DNA of 19,042 nt from Clostridia bacterium (lineage in GTDB: Bacteria; Bacillota_A; Clostridia; Oscillospirales; Acutalibacteraceae). Made by a program: the position numbers and the translations under genes. Below are positions 1 through 7,840 of the stretch, piece after piece. The notes below the pieces were generated by a model. It saw nothing but the letters and a program-made list of their open reading frames with translations. It ran no database searches and was not told the origin of the DNA. Every line of letters begins with the position of its first letter. The stretch's first letter is position 1. The DNA is taken from assembly GCA_024699005.1 (NCBI GenBank), contig JAILQN010000279.1:1-19042 (forward strand). The letters run 5' to 3'.

Positions 1-167
1 CTTCTGTTACGGCTTGATTCGCTTTACGCCGAAACCCGAAAAACAGGGACTTTCTGTCTAAAAATTAATATTGTTGATTTCCTCGGATTATTCTGGGGAT
101 GTTTTTCTGTCCGAATGATAATTGTGAGGTGTTGCCATAAAATAAATAATAAAGGAGAGTGTTTTTT

Positions 168-1811
168 ATGAAACTGAAAACAATTGCTTTTCTTCTTTGT
201 TTTGTCTTGCTCCTTTCGGTTTTCGCGCCCGCTATGATCGCCGCGGACGCCGGAACGATCACCTTCGATGCGAACGGCGGTTACTTTGACGGGCAAAAAT
301 CGGTCACCGTCAAAAAAGTCCCTCTGGACGAAGAAGGCTATCCTACGGATCAGCCCGACGCGGAGCGGGAGGGCTGGATTTTCAACGGCTGGCGGACGGA
401 ACCGGATGGCGGCACCGAGATCTGGAACATCGAAAAATTCACCCCGGATATGACTTTTTACGCGGCGTGGAGTGGGATAATACCTGTCGCCACGCCTGAC
501 GAATTCAAAACAAATTACGCCGAGGTACCCGGAGAACAGCACCCCGCCGTGACCCTGACCGCGGATATGACCGTTGACTTCGTTTGTTCCAGCTGGGGGA
601 ACGTATTCGTTCCCGGGGACGTCACCCTGACGATCGGAGACGGCGGCCTGGTTGAGGGCGCTGTCGAGAACAAAGGCACGATACTTGTTAAAAAAGGCGG
701 CATTCTGGCTACCACAATGGGCGGAAATATCGATAATTTCGGGATAATCATCGTGGAAGAAGGCGGCACGGTCCGCAGCCAGATGGGCGGAAATCTTGTC
801 AACAAAGCGGAAGGTTCCATCACTCTGAACGGAGTTTTCGACTGCGGAGCGTTTGACGGTCCCTGGTTCCGTAACGAAGGAAAGATCGACGGGACCGGCA
901 AGATCAAAGTCAGGGTATTATCCCCGTCCGATGATGATCATCCCGGCAAGGAAGCAGTCTATGAACAGACGAAAGCCATGATCGGAGACGCCGAAGTGGA
1001 CGTATCCGTCGAAGATCAGGTCGATTACATGATATCCTTCGACACTGACGGCGGCAATGAGATCGACCCCGTCATGGATGACAGGATCCCGTCGGAGCTT
1101 CCCGTCCCGACGAAAGACGGCTCGGTATTCGCCGGCTGGTATACGGACAAGGAGCTGACCGATCCTGCCGAGAGTTCCGTCCCGATAGACCGCGAAGTGA
1201 CATTATACGCAAAATGGGCCGAGCCGGAGCCTTTCTGCGCGTTTGTGAAGGGGGCGGAAGCGACCCAATATAAGGACGGCGAAACGCTCACCCTGAACCC
1301 CGGCGATAAAGTGCTCATAGGCTTTGAAGGAAACACATATAACGGACAGCTGATCGTCGGCTGGAATTCCGGAGCACTGAACGACAGCGGGCTTATCTGC
1401 GCCGAAGCGCCGGTTTTCGAGAACGATCACAGCTACCTTGACCTGACAGTGCCCGAAGACTTCGCAGGCAAAACGGCGGACCTTCAATATTACACGGTTC
1501 TGGCCTCCGACGTTTTCGGAGAAAACGCCGTGGGCTGGGTGGGCGCAAAACATCTGACGGATTGCGTGGTGCACATCACGGTACCGGCGTCAGGCGCCGT
1601 CGCGACCATGCCGGGCGACGTCGATCTTGACGGCAAGGTCCTTGCGAATGACGCGAGACTTGCGCTCAGGTATTCCGCGAAGCTCGAAACGAATCTGACT
1701 CCGGAACAGATCGCCAACGCCGCCGTAATAGAAAAAGACGGCAAAACAGTCACCGCCGCAGATGCCAGAAAGATCCTGCGCTATTCCGCAAGTCTTGAAA
1801 AGAGCTTTTAA
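168..1811 (+). CDS. Secreted InlB B-repeat protein with C-terminal dockerin-like module
   Basis: A 547-residue exported surface or secreted protein of unknown partner. I chose the ATG at 168 because an AAAGGAG ribosome site lies about ten bases upstream; a GTG at 159 overlaps that site. Residues 1-26 are a signal peptide. Residues 30-101 and about 288-350 are InlB B-type (Listeria/Bacteroides) repeats, with ITFDANGG...GWRTEPDGGTE and ISFDTDGG...FAGWYTD signatures. Residues about 120-240 show short beta-rich turns with many Gly and Asn (GNIDN, GNLVN), like a small beta-solenoid. Residues 483-547 are a dockerin-like pair. The first calcium loop is intact (D484, D486, D488, D495), followed by the helix DARLALRYSAKL. 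The second loop has lost its early Asp residues but keeps ADARKILRYSASL. It stands alone on the plus strand. I find no convincing promoter in the first 150 bases. The fold calls are good; the function is unknown. Confidence 0.9.
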   Translation: MKLKTIAFLLCFVLLLSVFAPAMIAADAGTITFDANGGYFDGQKSVTVKKVPLDEEGYPTDQPDAEREGWIFNGWRTEPDGGTEIWNIEKFTPDMTFYAAWSGIIPVATPDEFKTNYAEVPGEQHPAVTLTADMTVDFVCSSWGNVFVPGDVTLTIGDGGLVEGAVENKGTILVKKGGILATTMGGNIDNFGIIIVEEGGTVRSQMGGNLVNKAEGSITLNGVFDCGAFDGPWFRNEGKIDGTGKIKVRVLSPSDDDHPGKEAVYEQTKAMIGDAEVDVSVEDQVDYMISFDTDGGNEIDPVMDDRIPSELPVPTKDGSVFAGWYTDKELTDPAESSVPIDREVTLYAKWAEPEPFCAFVKGAEATQYKDGETLTLNPGDKVLIGFEGNTYNGQLIVGWNSGALNDSGLICAEAPVFENDHSYLDLTVPEDFAGKTADLQYYTVLASDVFGENAVGWVGAKHLTDCVVHITVPASGAVATMPGDVDLDGKVLANDARLALRYSAKLETNLTPEQIANAAVIEKDGKTVTAADARKILRYSASLEKSF

Positions 1812-1845
1812 AACCTCACCGTTCTTCAGAACATCATAAAAACAG

Positions 1846-1886
1846 CGCCGTTCCGGGCAAAAACGCGTCCGGAACGGCGATTTTTT
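1846..1886 (+). terminator. Bidirectional rho-independent terminator
   Basis: A perfect 11-bp stem, CGCCGTTCCGG (1846-1856) paired with CCGGAACGGCG (1869-1879), is followed on the plus strand by six T at 1881-1886. On the minus strand the same stem is followed by a run of five T (complement of 1838-1842 or so). It lies between two convergent genes ending at 1811 and 1910, so it probably stops both transcripts. Confidence 0.9.
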
Positions 1887-1909
1887 CAGTATACGTTGCC
1901 CTGTGTTTT

Positions 1910-3202
1910 TTATCCTTTGAATGCGGTATCACACAGATATTTCACAGTCCTGTATCTGTCCGTTTTGTCCGCACAGCCCATTACTACCGTTATCAGCAGC
2001 CGTTCGCCCTGCTTCGTCTTTTTCACTGCAGCCACGGCAAGACACTGACCTATGCCCGAATGCCAGCCTGTTTTTATTCCGCGGACGTAATCGATATAAT
2101 GATCTCCCCCGGGGATGACCAGGTCGTTGGTATTAGTGAACGTTCTGAAAACCGAACCGTCGGAGTTATATACCGTCGCTTCAGCCGCTGCGACAACGCG
2201 CTTTATAATGGGAAGTCTGTACAGCGCGTTTGCCAGAAGAGTCATATCATAAGCGCTCGTATAATGCCCCTCCGTGGGGAATCCGTCCGGACATGCGAAA
2301 TGTGAATCTTTCATGCCGAGGCTTTTCGCGGCGTTGTTCATACCGTTGACGAAAGCGGCTATTTCCGTCCCGATGCTCAGATCGTTTCTGTCCAAAGCTT
2401 TCCGTACGCTGTTCACGGCGAGCGTATACGCCGCGTCGCAGCCGGACGGCAGGAACAGACAGTACAGCATGTTTTCAAAGGTCATTTTCTGACCTTTATA
2501 GATCTCCGCCTTCGATGTATTGCTCTCGACGTAATCAAGCTCGTTTCCGACCCTGATGATATCGTCCGCTTTGAAATACGACGCCGCGACGTAGGCGGTC
2601 ATCATCTTCGTCATGCTGGCGGGCTCAAGCTTTTTATGGGCATTGTTTTCATAAATAAACCTGCCGGCTGTCGCGTCATAAACTACCGCCGCTTTGGAGA
2701 GGACCCTGGAATCGTCAAAGCTGTATACCGGGGGATCGTTCTTGGGCGTATCCTCTTCGGGAGATTTTGTGTTTTCCTCAGGCTGCCGGGAACTATGTTC
2801 CTCCTCTCCCGTCCCTGCCGGCAGCGGAGTGACCTGTATCAGTATATAGGACGGAGCATCAAGCTTCGCCGATACTCTGAGTATGGTCCTTGCGTCTTCG
2901 GCCAGTACGACGCCGTTGCGGTCAAAATCTGCGGCGTTCTGCTGATCGGCTCCGGCGTTATACAGGCTGGCCGATATCCTGAGCGCCAGTCTGGCGTCGG
3001 CGGCAGTAACATTATGATCGAAATCCACGTCGCCGACGTAAACATATATTTTATCCCCGGATGCTTCCTCATCCTGCCCGGCGTATTCGATATCCTCATC
3101 CCCGGGAAGCGGAACGTCATCCAAAGCATATGCGAATGCAGACGGGAATAAAAAGATAAAGGAAAGAATAACTGAAAAAATGATCTGGATACTTTTTTTC
3201 AC
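1910..3202 (-). CDS. D-alanyl-D-alanine carboxypeptidase (S11 family) with N-terminal dockerin-like module
   Basis: A secreted penicillin-binding DD-carboxypeptidase of 430 residues that would remove the terminal D-Ala of peptidoglycan stem peptides. The GTG at 3202 is chosen because GGAGG sits six bases upstream and a signal peptide follows at once. The longer frame to TTG 3262 would start inside the likely -35 box. Residues 1-27 are the signal peptide. Residues 56-115 hold two dockerin-like loops, both with complete D-x-D-x-[DN] spacing (D58/D60/D62/D69 and D92/D94/N96/D103), each followed by DAR-x-x-LR-x-SA-x-L. An acidic Pro-rich linker covers about 125-160. The catalytic domain follows: S196-M-T-K199 (nucleophile and base), S253-G-C255 at the SxN position, and K377-T-G. 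The usual Asn of SxN is Cys here. No C-terminal membrane anchor follows KTG; the protein ends soon after. The catalytic family is certain; retention at the surface through the dockerin is inferred. Confidence 0.93.
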   Translation of the reverse strand: MKKSIQIIFSVILSFIFLFPSAFAYALDDVPLPGDEDIEYAGQDEEASGDKIYVYVGDVDFDHNVTAADARLALRISASLYNAGADQQNAADFDRNGVVLAEDARTILRVSAKLDAPSYILIQVTPLPAGTGEEEHSSRQPEENTKSPEEDTPKNDPPVYSFDDSRVLSKAAVVYDATAGRFIYENNAHKKLEPASMTKMMTAYVAASYFKADDIIRVGNELDYVESNTSKAEIYKGQKMTFENMLYCLFLPSGCDAAYTLAVNSVRKALDRNDLSIGTEIAAFVNGMNNAAKSLGMKDSHFACPDGFPTEGHYTSAYDMTLLANALYRLPIIKRVVAAAEATVYNSDGSVFRTFTNTNDLVIPGGDHYIDYVRGIKTGWHSGIGQCLAVAAVKKTKQGERLLITVVMGCADKTDRYRTVKYLCDTAFKG

Positions 3203-3233
3203 GGTTGCCTCCGATGTAAATGTCTTCCTTTGT

Positions 3234-3262
3234 ATTGTACTCCTGCCGGACAAACTATGCAA
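3234..3262 (-). promoter_or_regulatory. Probable promoter of the dockerin-carboxypeptidase gene
   Basis: On the minus strand, TTGCAT (3257-3262) and TACAAT (3234-3239) are separated by 17 bases. The -10 box matches consensus at five of six positions; the -35 box is weak. The predicted transcript start lies about 25 bases upstream of the GTG at 3202, leaving room for the GGAGG site at 3209-3213. Confidence 0.6.
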
Positions 3263-3281
3263 GGGACAGTTCGCATCATAT

Positions 3282-3329
3282 AAAAAAAGCGGGGCCGTAA
3301 AAAACCCGGTTTTTTACAGCCCCGCTTTT
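3282..3329 (-). terminator. Rho-independent terminator of the epimerase-like gene
   Basis: A long, almost perfect hairpin: outer stem GCGGGGC (3289-3295) with GCCCCGC (3319-3325), continuing after one mismatch into GTAAAAAACC/GGTTTTTTAC. On the minus strand it is followed by seven T (3288-3282). It lies 15 bases after the stop of the 3344-4354 gene and before the next gene's promoter, so the two genes are probably separate transcripts. Confidence 0.9.
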
Positions 3330-3343
3330 CAGATTTCCAGAAC

Positions 3344-4354
3344 TTATTCTCCGCGCATACCGATCAGCTCCTGCGTACCCTGGAAAGCGGCGACGGAGAG
3401 CCTGACGGAATCGAAGATGGCGGATTTGATATCGTCGTCCGTCACGCCGTACTCCTTGCAGTACTTGGCGTCGATCCAGGTGTTCATACACATGATATCG
3501 GCAAGCCCGACAGGATCGATACCGCTCTCTATCCCTTTCGCTGCGTAATCCTTGCGCATCTTGATACCGAAGAGCTGGAAGGACGGCTTGTGTATATTGA
3601 TGATCGGCCTCTTGGGAACGCCCATGGCCGCGTGAACGATGTGCAGGAACTCGTTCCATGTGAGGTTGTAATAACCCACCGGCAGAGCGACCGCGCCTTT
3701 GACCTTTTCCGCAGCGCCGCAGATGACCTCGGCTACCTGACGCACGGTGACCATCGTGGTGCCCCCCTTGGGGTACATCGTGACGGGCCCCATCCCTGCC
3801 AGCTGCTCGATCAGGATGACCCAGACGGGCTTCCTGCCGGGCTGTGTGCCGAAGATATAGGGCAGCTCCAGCACGCAGACGTCCATACTTTCATCCGCGA
3901 AGGAAAGAGCTGTGTTTTCCTGATCGATCCTGGAGCGGATATATGGGTGCTTTTCCGTCAGGCGCATCTCGGGGAACTCTTTTGCGAAGTAAGAAAAATA
4001 GGACCCGAGGATGACTGACTTTTTAATGCCGACTTCTTTGGCAAGAGTCAGAAAACGGCGGACGGGATCGATATTGTACTTTTTGTATGCCTCGTATACC
4101 GGAGCCGGGAACTCAACGCGTTCGTCAACGCCTGCGGCAAAAACGAAGGTGTCGCAGCCTGTCATGAGCTCTTTAAGCTCATCGTCGGTTTTTTCAAGAT
4201 AGTTAGCGAAGACTATCTTCATTTCCTCGGGGATGGGTGCGCCCTGCGGAAGCGGCGGCAAAGCCATGGTAACCACTTCTGCTCCCCTGTCGATGAACAT
4301 CTGTGCCGCTGCAGAGCCCAGAAGCCCCGTTCCTCCGATCATAAATACTTTCAT
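3344..4354 (-). CDS. NAD(P)-binding epimerase/dehydratase-like protein (extended or atypical SDR)
   Basis: A 336-residue cytosolic Rossmann-fold protein of the NAD-dependent epimerase/dehydratase superfamily. The ATG at 4354 has AAAGGAG five bases upstream. The nucleotide-binding glycine motif GGTGLLG is at residues 7-13. The usual active-site Tyr-x-x-x-Lys aligns with Y138-I-R-S-R142, so the catalytic Lys appears to be Arg; a Ser that could fill the SDR triad is at 118 (ILGSYF). The second half (YYNLTWNEF, about 228-236) is like sugar-nucleotide epimerase relatives that bind substrate there. The substrate cannot be read from the sequence. A sugar-nucleotide or steroid-like substrate, or a redox-inactive NAD-binding role, are all possible. 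It follows the DNase I-fold gene by 75 bases and has its own strong terminator. Confidence 0.85.
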   Translation of the reverse strand: MKVFMIGGTGLLGSAAAQMFIDRGAEVVTMALPPLPQGAPIPEEMKIVFANYLEKTDDELKELMTGCDTFVFAAGVDERVEFPAPVYEAYKKYNIDPVRRFLTLAKEVGIKKSVILGSYFSYFAKEFPEMRLTEKHPYIRSRIDQENTALSFADESMDVCVLELPYIFGTQPGRKPVWVILIEQLAGMGPVTMYPKGGTTMVTVRQVAEVICGAAEKVKGAVALPVGYYNLTWNEFLHIVHAAMGVPKRPIINIHKPSFQLFGIKMRKDYAAKGIESGIDPVGLADIMCMNTWIDAKYCKEYGVTDDDIKSAIFDSVRLSVAAFQGTQELIGMRGE

Positions 4355-4386
4355 AATAACTCCTTTAAAATGTTGTTTATAAACCG

Positions 4387-4420
4387 GGGGACGGTTCCGT
4401 GATCCGGGTCAGCCGTCCCC
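4387..4420. repeat. GGGGACGG palindrome, possible REP-like unit or weak terminator
   Basis: GGGGACGG (4387-4394) pairs perfectly with CCGTCCCC (4413-4420) around an 18-base loop. It sits ten bases after the stop of the 4430-6415 gene. On the minus strand no real T-run follows the stem, so termination would be weak. The GGGGACGGTTC core resembles dispersed palindromes that I recall from Firmicutes genomes, some of them linked to Y1 (REP-associated) transposases. That link is from memory and only suggestive here. Confidence 0.5.
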
Positions 4421-4429
4421 TGACCGATA

Positions 4430-6415
4430 TCAGAGATTTATATTGCCGTGATCCTTGAAGAGCAGGCCTATCGCTCTGAAAATACTGCGCAGGAACTCCA
4501 GGAATTTGAACAGGAAGCCGCGGGACGGATCGGTCGCGGGATCCCCGTCGTTGGTAAAGGTCTTCCTGGCTTTCTTTTCGACTATCTCGTACGTGAAGCT
4601 CGCGGAAGCATAAGGATGGTCGGAGAGCATGCGCTCGGCGTCATCCTCGGAATAGATCCTGCCGTAGCCGAAGCTCGTCAGATGAAGATCCAGACCGTTG
4701 CCGCTGGCGTACATGATCCTCTCCACGGAATCATAGAAGCCCTCGCGGTACAGATATTCGTCTACCCCAGCAGGTACGGAGTCGCGCCTGGCGTATTCGT
4801 AATAGAGCCCGTAATCGAAATCCGGATCGCTTACATTCTCGGTGATCTCCGCCCTGTCCCTGACGGCCCAGGCGTCGTTGAGGTGCGCCTTCTCTATAAG
4901 GTTTTCAATAAGCCTGGAGTTGCCGGGGGTATCCTCGGACGAAATATAGGTGTTGAAGTCGCCGCCTACGATGACCGCGTGATCGTAAACGCCCTTGTCC
5001 GGATCATAAACGGAGTGAGCCATGATATACTGCGCAAGCTGATCGAACTGGGCGGCTCTCGCTGCCACGTCCGCCGCTGAACCGCCGGCGTCGGCGTGCA
5101 GATTGTAAACGTCGAGATAATAACCTTCCTCAAGTTCGACCGTTGTGACGGAAAAGCCTTTGGGGGTCAGCTCGTCGTTAAGATCATCAGCTATACCGTT
5201 AGCCTCGTTCCATGCGACCCTGGAGGTGTTGTAAAGGCTGTAAGCGCCGGAGAAAGTGTTGAGACCGTCGCCCATGGGCACGCCGCCCTTGTGCTCCGTG
5301 CCGTGACGGTGCGCAAGAGAATTGGTATAATCGATGACTATATTTTCTATCTCCTTGCCGCAGTCCGGGCAGATTATGCTGTTCGTCTCAATGGTCGCTT
5401 CGTTGGTCGCGATGTTGACCGTATCGCAGTAGGGGCAGATAACGGCGGGATCGCGCAGGTCGACGACAGTGTCCCTGTCGACGGGCATAAGCACGCCGCA
5501 TGCGTCGCAGAACTCGCCGTTCTCATCTATAGCGTCGTCGTCGGCAAAATAGTTTTTGACTCCGCAGCCCGGGCACTCGATATAAGCTTCACAGACAAGA
5601 CCGTCCTCAAAATAAACTCTCTTGCCGCAGCCGTCGCCGGCGCAGATCAGACTCTCCCTGGAGGCAAGATCGGCGGCGGTGAACTCCACGGTCGCTTCGC
5701 AGCTCTCACATTCGACCTTATGAACGTCTGCGTAGAACTCCATTTCCTGACGCAGATACTGATCGTAGTTAAAATCCTCCTGTAAAAGCAGGAACTCGGA
5801 CTGAAGGGGATAGCTCGCATCCTTATAGGCGTCGTCGATATCCAGCTTGTCGATCAGATCGGCCTTCGCGCTGCGGCGGGCGGCTATTTTGTCCTCATCG
5901 GAACGGATATGCGCGTCCATGACAGCGATCTGCTCCGCATTGGCGGTGAACTGAGCGTTCAGCTCCGCTATCTCGGCGTCCAGCTGAGCAAGTACGGCCT
6001 CGTCCTCCACGCCCTCTTTCTGGGCGACCTTTCCGTCGATATTACCGAGCAGAGCCGCCTGCATGAGACGCATCTCCTCTATATCCCCGTTGACCGAAAC
6101 TATATCCGCCTCATAAGCGGCGATCTTCGCGTCGATACGTTCTATGCGGGTGTTGATCTCGGCGATCTCCTCATCGGAAAGGCCCACGTAGCCCAGACGT
6201 CTGCCCATCTGTATGGCGTCCGTCAGGGGGTCGCCTTCGGCATCATCCCCGCCGTACCCCTCGGGTATGGGAAGACCGGCAACGTTCTGGACCAAAACGC
6301 TGAAAGCGCCGCTGTCGCCGATATCCGCAGCTGATGCCGCAACGCTTACCGCACAGAGCGTCATCAGCGCAGCCAGGAAAACGGCAAGTGATTTTCTGAT
6401 GGTTTTGTAATACAT
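4430..6415 (-). CDS. Secreted endonuclease/exonuclease/phosphatase-fold protein with coiled-coil and triple zinc-ribbon insertions
   Basis: A 661-residue exported metal-dependent phosphoesterase of the DNase I-like (EEP) superfamily. Start ATG 6415 follows AAAGGG and begins a clear signal peptide (1-30); the longer frame to 6478 would run into the promoter. EEP pieces appear in order: QNVAGLP (43-49), LLLQEDFNY with the metal Glu E213, a His-rich GGVPMGDGLNTFS stretch (369-390), YNLHAD with H440, GGDFNT with D486 and N488, and SDHPY with D599/H600. All main catalytic motifs are present. Two insertions split the front of the fold. Residues about 79-190 are a charged coiled coil. Residues 236-352 hold six Cys pairs (CESC, CAGDGC, CPGC, CDAC, CPYC, CPDC), which fit three tandem zinc ribbons. 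The C-terminus (633-654) is an amphipathic, hydrophobic stretch. The substrate is unknown (nucleic acid, phospholipid or phosphosugar). Zinc ribbons on an exported protein are unusual. Confidence 0.88.
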   Translation of the reverse strand: MYYKTIRKSLAVFLAALMTLCAVSVAASAADIGDSGAFSVLVQNVAGLPIPEGYGGDDAEGDPLTDAIQMGRRLGYVGLSDEEIAEINTRIERIDAKIAAYEADIVSVNGDIEEMRLMQAALLGNIDGKVAQKEGVEDEAVLAQLDAEIAELNAQFTANAEQIAVMDAHIRSDEDKIAARRSAKADLIDKLDIDDAYKDASYPLQSEFLLLQEDFNYDQYLRQEMEFYADVHKVECESCEATVEFTAADLASRESLICAGDGCGKRVYFEDGLVCEAYIECPGCGVKNYFADDDAIDENGEFCDACGVLMPVDRDTVVDLRDPAVICPYCDTVNIATNEATIETNSIICPDCGKEIENIVIDYTNSLAHRHGTEHKGGVPMGDGLNTFSGAYSLYNTSRVAWNEANGIADDLNDELTPKGFSVTTVELEEGYYLDVYNLHADAGGSAADVAARAAQFDQLAQYIMAHSVYDPDKGVYDHAVIVGGDFNTYISSEDTPGNSRLIENLIEKAHLNDAWAVRDRAEITENVSDPDFDYGLYYEYARRDSVPAGVDEYLYREGFYDSVERIMYASGNGLDLHLTSFGYGRIYSEDDAERMLSDHPYASASFTYEIVEKKARKTFTNDGDPATDPSRGFLFKFLEFLRSIFRAIGLLFKDHGNINL

Positions 6416-6465
6416 ATAGCTCGCCCTTTCTTTCTGTTCATGAATGAATAAACTTCTACGGAATG

Positions 6466-6494
6466 AGTATAACATCAAAACTTTAAACTGTCAA
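6466..6494 (-). promoter_or_regulatory. Consensus vegetative promoter of the EEP-fold gene
   Basis: TTGACA (complement of 6489-6494) and TATACT (complement of 6466-6471) are separated by exactly 17 bases on the minus strand. The predicted start is about 45 bases before the ATG at 6415. It lies between the MltG stop at 6541 and the signal-peptide gene, so that gene can be transcribed on its own. Confidence 0.88.
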
Positions 6495-6540
6495 TATTTT
6501 TGTTAAAGAAAATTCACAAATTATTCAAATTTAATAATTA

Positions 6541-7827
6541 TCAATGGGCAAGACCGTAAGCTGTAATATTGTTCTGATGCTCCTCCAGGCTCTTCGCTGT
6601 GCGAAGCTGACCGTTCGCGTCGTGCATGAAATAATAATTGTCTGTCTTCGACGCGTACAGCACCGCATTTATGGACTCGACGCCGGGATTGCAGATCGGC
6701 CCCACGGGAAGTGCGCGCTTGTAGGTATCGTAAAGTTCGGCGTAACGGGCTATCTCGTTCTCCGCCTTGCCGATCGTGACCTTTGAGATATAGTCGCTTG
6801 TGGAGTCGCAGTTCAGCAGCATACCGGAATTGATACGGTTCAGAAGGATCCCGGCGATCTGATCGCGCTCACCCTGGGCCGCCTCTCTCTCTACTATGGA
6901 GGCGAAAATAATGACCTTATCTATGGAGAGGTTTTTCTTCTCGGCAGCTTCGGTAAAGCCGTCGTTCCATTTGGAAGCAAAGTTATCCAGGAACTTCGCA
7001 ATAACGCTGTCTGCGGATTCTCCCAGATAAAAATCGTAGGTATCGGGATAGAAATATCCCTCCAGAGAGTAGAAGCGGCTCGATTTATCGGTAACGGTTT
7101 TAAGGAATTTATAGGAACTGCTATAATCGTTTGTACGCATGGCGGACTCGATCGACTCCCGTGAGCAGACGCCGTTGGATTCCAGGCTGGCCAGTATCCT
7201 GTCGAGAGTATAACCTTCCGGGAATGTCAGAGTGACAACATTCTCCGCAGTCTGCTCGGTGTCCTTTATGCGGTCAAGCATCTTTTCCAGCCCCTGTGAT
7301 CTCTGGAAGCTGTAATCGCCGGGGATATAACCCGTATCGGAATAACCGGCCACCTGAGCCGCAAGTTTGCAGAACCACACGTTTTTAATGACTCCCGCTT
7401 CTTTCAGCTTGCGGATAACCGCCTCGGTGTCCATACCCTCGGTTATGGTGACCGTTCTGGCGGTGTTTGCCTCCGGGCTGACATGTATCGCGAGCACGTC
7501 GTTCATGCAGGAGAGAGCGACATACGAAAGCAGCGCCGAAGTACCCAGGACGATGACCGTAACAAGTATCAGCTTCAGAAAAGACTTGCCGGATTCAACG
7601 CGTTTGCGGTGACGGCGGACGCGCGCCTTTTCCGCTTCGATCCTGGCGCGCTGCTCCGGAGTAAGCTGGCGGGGACGGTTCTGCGCCTGCCGCCTGCGCT
7701 CAAGTTCCGCTTTGCGCTGCTCATAAGCGCTGCCCGTACCCTGCCCGGTACGGGTGTTGTTTTTGTTGTTCGAATTTATACGATACTCGACGTTGTCGTT
7801 ATCTTTTCCCGGAATTCTGTTATCCAT
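6541..7827 (-). CDS. mltG: Endolytic murein transglycosylase MltG (YceG-like)
   Basis: A 428-residue membrane enzyme that cuts nascent peptidoglycan glycan strands and so sets their length. It has a charged cytoplasmic N-terminus (1-80, with a basic Arg/Lys/Glu helix), one membrane helix (about 82-104), a LysM-like region, then the YceG catalytic domain. Signatures include LEGYFYPDTYDF (255-266), IIFASIVEREA with the catalytic Glu E313, LPVGPICNPG (373-382), and YYFMHDANG near the C-terminus. Length is typical for a Gram-positive MltG. No Shine-Dalgarno site is visible before ATG 7827; its start is 13 bases after the DJ-1 stop, so it is likely translated by coupling in that operon. The family assignment is secure. 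Confidence 0.96.
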   Translation of the reverse strand: MDNRIPGKDNDNVEYRINSNNKNNTRTGQGTGSAYEQRKAELERRRQAQNRPRQLTPEQRARIEAEKARVRRHRKRVESGKSFLKLILVTVIVLGTSALLSYVALSCMNDVLAIHVSPEANTARTVTITEGMDTEAVIRKLKEAGVIKNVWFCKLAAQVAGYSDTGYIPGDYSFQRSQGLEKMLDRIKDTEQTAENVVTLTFPEGYTLDRILASLESNGVCSRESIESAMRTNDYSSSYKFLKTVTDKSSRFYSLEGYFYPDTYDFYLGESADSVIAKFLDNFASKWNDGFTEAAEKKNLSIDKVIIFASIVEREAAQGERDQIAGILLNRINSGMLLNCDSTSDYISKVTIGKAENEIARYAELYDTYKRALPVGPICNPGVESINAVLYASKTDNYYFMHDANGQLRTAKSLEEHQNNITAYGLAH

Positions 7828-7840
7828 AATATTATATTAT

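Noticed and set aside
1..167. Promoter for the gene at 168
   Set aside because: A GATAAT-like box at 117-122 has no acceptable -35 partner, and other candidates are too close to the ribosome site. Nothing reliable is seen.
24..542. A 172-codon minus-strand frame at the left edge
   Set aside because: It overlaps the start of the InlB-repeat gene antisense and lacks any recognisable motif.
6415..6478. Upstream start of the EEP gene at 6478
   Set aside because: It would place the coding start within the -10/-35 region of a consensus promoter and before a proper signal peptide.
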